Shown here: positions 60,558-64,000 of the stretch, piece after piece
Layout of the letters: each line of letters starts with the position of its first letter
Position numbering within the stretch: the first letter of the stretch is position 1
Assembly: GCF_023101185.1 (NCBI RefSeq)
Contig: NZ_CP078077.1
Location: 2,509,630-2,573,629 of the forward strand
Length of the DNA: 64,000 nt
From: Microbacterium galbinum
GTDB lineage: Bacteria; Actinomycetota; Actinomycetes; Actinomycetales; Microbacteriaceae
Direction of reading: 5' to 3'
Position numbers and translations under genes: made by a program
The notes under the pieces: generated by a model
What the model saw: only the letters and a program-made list of their open reading frames with translations
Told to the model about the DNA's origin: nothing
Databases searched by the model: none

Positions 60558-61783
60558 GCGGGCCCATCCGGACGGCGGTCGGCCGTCTCAGCGGGTTCAC
60601 GATCTCCGTCGGCGTCGTGACGCTGATCGGGATCGTCTCGATCCCGCTCCTGACCTCGTCCCTCGGGAAGTCGACCTGGGGAACGCTCGCACTCGTGCAG
60701 ACCGTCTCGCAGTTCGGCGGCATCCTCGTGGCCTTCGGCTGGGGAGCGACGGGTGCGGCCACCGTCGCCGGCATCCCCATCGGGCAACGCCAGGCCTTCT
60801 ATCGCACGTCGCTGCGCGCCCGCGCGTTGCTCTACGTGCTCGTGCTGCCGGTCATCGCCGTGATCCTGACTCTCCTCACACGCGGCGACGTGCTGATCTC
60901 GGTGCTCGGCGCCGCGGTGTACCTGTTGCCGCAGCTCGGGGCGATCTGGTACTTCACGGGCGAGGGCAAGCCGATGCGCCTGTTGCTCTGCGACACGCTC
61001 CCGACCGTTGCGGGAGGCATCGCCGGCGTGATCGGCGCCGTCGTCACGGGGGAACTCTGGGTCTACCTCGTCGCGCAGGGCCTCGGCTTCATCGGTGCTG
61101 TCGTGCTCGACGCCGTCGTCGTACTGCGAGGTTCGTTCGGAGCCGCGCACACTCCGGTTCCCCTGCGCACCGCGCTGAGCGGGCAACGGCATGCCGTGTC
61201 GGCGACGCTCGTCAGCGGTCTGTACGTCACCCTGCCGATGGTGGCCGTGCAGGCGTTCCTCCCCGGGCTTCAGCCGATGTACGCGTTTGCCGACCGTCTC
61301 TTCAAGTACGCGTCGGTCGCTCTGCTCCCCATCCAGCAGTACTTCCAGAGCTGGGTGCCCGACCCCGAAGCCGACTTCCGTCGCCGTGCCCGGATCGCGA
61401 CCGTCGCCGCCATGCTCATCGGCGTCGTCGGCGGCACGTGCATCGCGGTGCTGAGCCCCTGGGTCTCCACGCTCCTCTCGGTGGGGGAGATCAGCGTGCC
61501 GTGGCAGGTGTCGCTGCCCCTCGGCGTCGCCTTCGTGGGCATCGCCACGGCCGCCATCGTCGGCTACGCGTGCCTGGTCGTCGTCGGGCGCGTGCGCGCG
61601 CTCGCCGTGTCGACGCTCATCGGTGCGATCGTCGGAGCGCCGCTGATCCTCGTCTTCGCCGCAGCCGGATCCGTTCCGCTCGTGGCCTGGGCCGTGGCGA
61701 TCTCCGAGCTCTGCGTCGGCGGCTATCAGGTTCTCGTCCTGCGGCGGGAGCTGCGCAAGCCGATCACGGAGGTGGCGTCATGA
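60554..61783 (+). CDS. Wzx-type oligosaccharide flippase
   Basis: 409-residue MATE/MOP superfamily membrane protein with about eleven spans, beginning GRLSGFTISVGVVTLIGIVSIPLLTSS (split; about 9-36). The LGKSTWGTLALVQTVSQFGG segment (about 37-56) and AFADRLFKYASVALLPIQQYF near 240 are typical of Wzx-like polysaccharide flippases. It should move a lipid-linked repeat unit to the outer face of the membrane. The GTG start overlaps the upstream glycosyltransferase stop by 4 bases and its own stop overlaps the next gene (ATGA). Confidence 0.88.
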   Translation: MSGPIRTAVGRLSGFTISVGVVTLIGIVSIPLLTSSLGKSTWGTLALVQTVSQFGGILVAFGWGATGAATVAGIPIGQRQAFYRTSLRARALLYVLVLPVIAVILTLLTRGDVLISVLGAAVYLLPQLGAIWYFTGEGKPMRLLLCDTLPTVAGGIAGVIGAVVTGELWVYLVAQGLGFIGAVVLDAVVVLRGSFGAAHTPVPLRTALSGQRHAVSATLVSGLYVTLPMVAVQAFLPGLQPMYAFADRLFKYASVALLPIQQYFQSWVPDPEADFRRRARIATVAAMLIGVVGGTCIAVLSPWVSTLLSVGEISVPWQVSLPLGVAFVGIATAAIVGYACLVVVGRVRALAVSTLIGAIVGAPLILVFAAAGSVPLVAWAVAISELCVGGYQVLVLRRELRKPITEVAS

Positions 61784-62514
61784 GCGCGGTGCGGGTGAGC
61801 GTCTGCATGGCGACGTACAACGGCGAGCGGTTCCTCGGCCCGCAGATTGAGTCGATCCTGCGGGAGCTCGAACCCCAGGACGAGCTCGTCGTCGTCGACG
61901 ACGCCTCGAAGGACGGAACCGTCGCCGCGCTGGAGGCTTTCGACGATCCGCGCATCCGCGTGCACGCACGCCAGGAGAACCGCGGGTACGTCAAGACGTT
62001 CGAAGAGGCTCTGGGACGGGCGACCGGAGACATCCTGATGCTCTCCGATCAGGACGACGTCTGGGTGCCAGGGCGTCGCGCGCTGTTCGTGGCGGCGCTC
62101 GAGGACTCCGCCGTCGCGGCATCCAACCTGGTACTGCTCGGTTCGGACGAACCGCTGCCGAATCCGCTCACCCGTCGCCCGTGGCGGCTGCGCGCCGCGT
62201 GGTCCCGGCAGGGCACCCGTAACGCGCTGCGGATCTTCGCGGGCATGGCCCCGTATTACGGATGCGCGATGGCGATCCGCCGCGACGTCATGGATCGGAT
62301 CCTTCCGTTTCCGGACTACCTCGACGAGAGCCACGACCTCTGGATCGCGCTCTTCGGCAATGCGCACCGCACCATGGCGCACATCGAGACGGCGACGATC
62401 CGGCGACGCATTCACGACGCGAACGCCTCTCCGTCCCGTCCGCGTGGCATCGGAGCGGTGCTCCGCGCGCGCGTGATGCTGCTGCGTGCGTGGGGGAGCG
62501 CCCGCCGCCGCTGA
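61780..62514 (+). CDS. Family 2 glycosyltransferase
   Basis: 244-residue GT-A transferase: VSVCMATYNGERFLGPQI (about 6-23), DELVVVDDASKDGTVAAL (about 34-51) and the metal site ILMLSDQDDVWVPGRRALF (about 85-103). The acceptor-side segment is DESHDLWIALFGN (about 182-194). It is shorter than the family's usual 300 or so residues but complete in motifs. The ATG overlaps the flippase stop by 4 bases. Its TGA stop directly abuts the stop of the convergent gene, with no terminator between them. Confidence 0.9.
   Translation: MSAVRVSVCMATYNGERFLGPQIESILRELEPQDELVVVDDASKDGTVAALEAFDDPRIRVHARQENRGYVKTFEEALGRATGDILMLSDQDDVWVPGRRALFVAALEDSAVAASNLVLLGSDEPLPNPLTRRPWRLRAAWSRQGTRNALRIFAGMAPYYGCAMAIRRDVMDRILPFPDYLDESHDLWIALFGNAHRTMAHIETATIRRRIHDANASPSRPRGIGAVLRARVMLLRAWGSARRR

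Positions 62515-64000
<1,486 letters not shown>

Overview
The window is 64 kb of very G+C-rich, tightly packed chromosome from an actinobacterium, most likely a Microbacteriaceae member close to Microbacterium. Supporting signs are the high G+C at third codon positions, frequent GTG starts, 4-base start/stop overlaps, many leaderless-type promoters, and two gene neighbourhoods typical of Actinobacteria. These are AdnAB / NudC / UvrD2 / DUF2342 / PDZ-S16 protease / UPF0182, and BirA / PH-domain protein / PurK / PurE / LCP. This is inference from gene content; no 16S gene is present. No gene-free gap exceeds 200 bases. I saw no rRNA, transposase, integrase or CRISPR array.

1-16.5 kb, housekeeping and DNA repair: a partial DEAD-box RNA helicase (-), a ferritin-like protein, a small membrane protein and DUF3107 protein (-), then the AdnA-like/AdnB-like helicase-nuclease pair. 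These are followed by a phosphotransferase-fold protein with no recognisable catalytic residues (-), NADH pyrophosphatase NudC, a UvrD2-like helicase without HRDC, a cyclodehydratase-like E1 protein (-), a DUF2342 protein (-) and a membrane-anchored PDZ-S16 protease.

16.6-23.7 kb: a large UPF0182 membrane protein, initiator tRNA-Met (-), a convergent nitrilase-family amidohydrolase and aminotransferase, and an HtrA-type protease.

23.7-37.4 kb, cell envelope plus metabolism: three CDP-glycerol glycerophosphotransferase-like genes and a family 2 glycosyltransferase point to a glycerol-phosphate or similar wall polymer. They are followed by birA, a PH-domain membrane protein, purK, purE and an LCP ligase that probably attaches glycopolymers to peptidoglycan. 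A putative sortase substrate, a DUF4012 protein and a GT-B-like protein come next.

37.4-64 kb, surface-polysaccharide locus: a secreted lysozyme-like repeat protein, a giant multi-domain glycosyltransferase, a Wzm/Wzt ABC exporter and a further glycosyltransferase lie on the plus strand. Facing them is a seven-gene minus-strand set: rmlA, rmlB, fused rmlC-rmlD, UDP-glucose dehydrogenase, an acyltransferase-SGNH protein and two glycosyltransferases. After that come a DUF6541 membrane protein, several GT2 genes, a DUF2304 protein, a Wzx-like flippase and the start of UDP-galactopyranose mutase. Together these would supply rhamnose, glucuronate and galactofuranose to one or two surface glycans. 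Base composition drops visibly between about 38.6 and 50.6 kb, as expected for an exchangeable polysaccharide cassette.

A recurring regulatory theme is a -10-like hexamer (T/C-A-N-N-N-T) placed exactly 6 bases before an ATG/GTG start, in at least nine genes, implying leaderless mRNAs. Strong intrinsic-terminator hairpins separate several units; one of them contains the promoter and start codon of the next gene.
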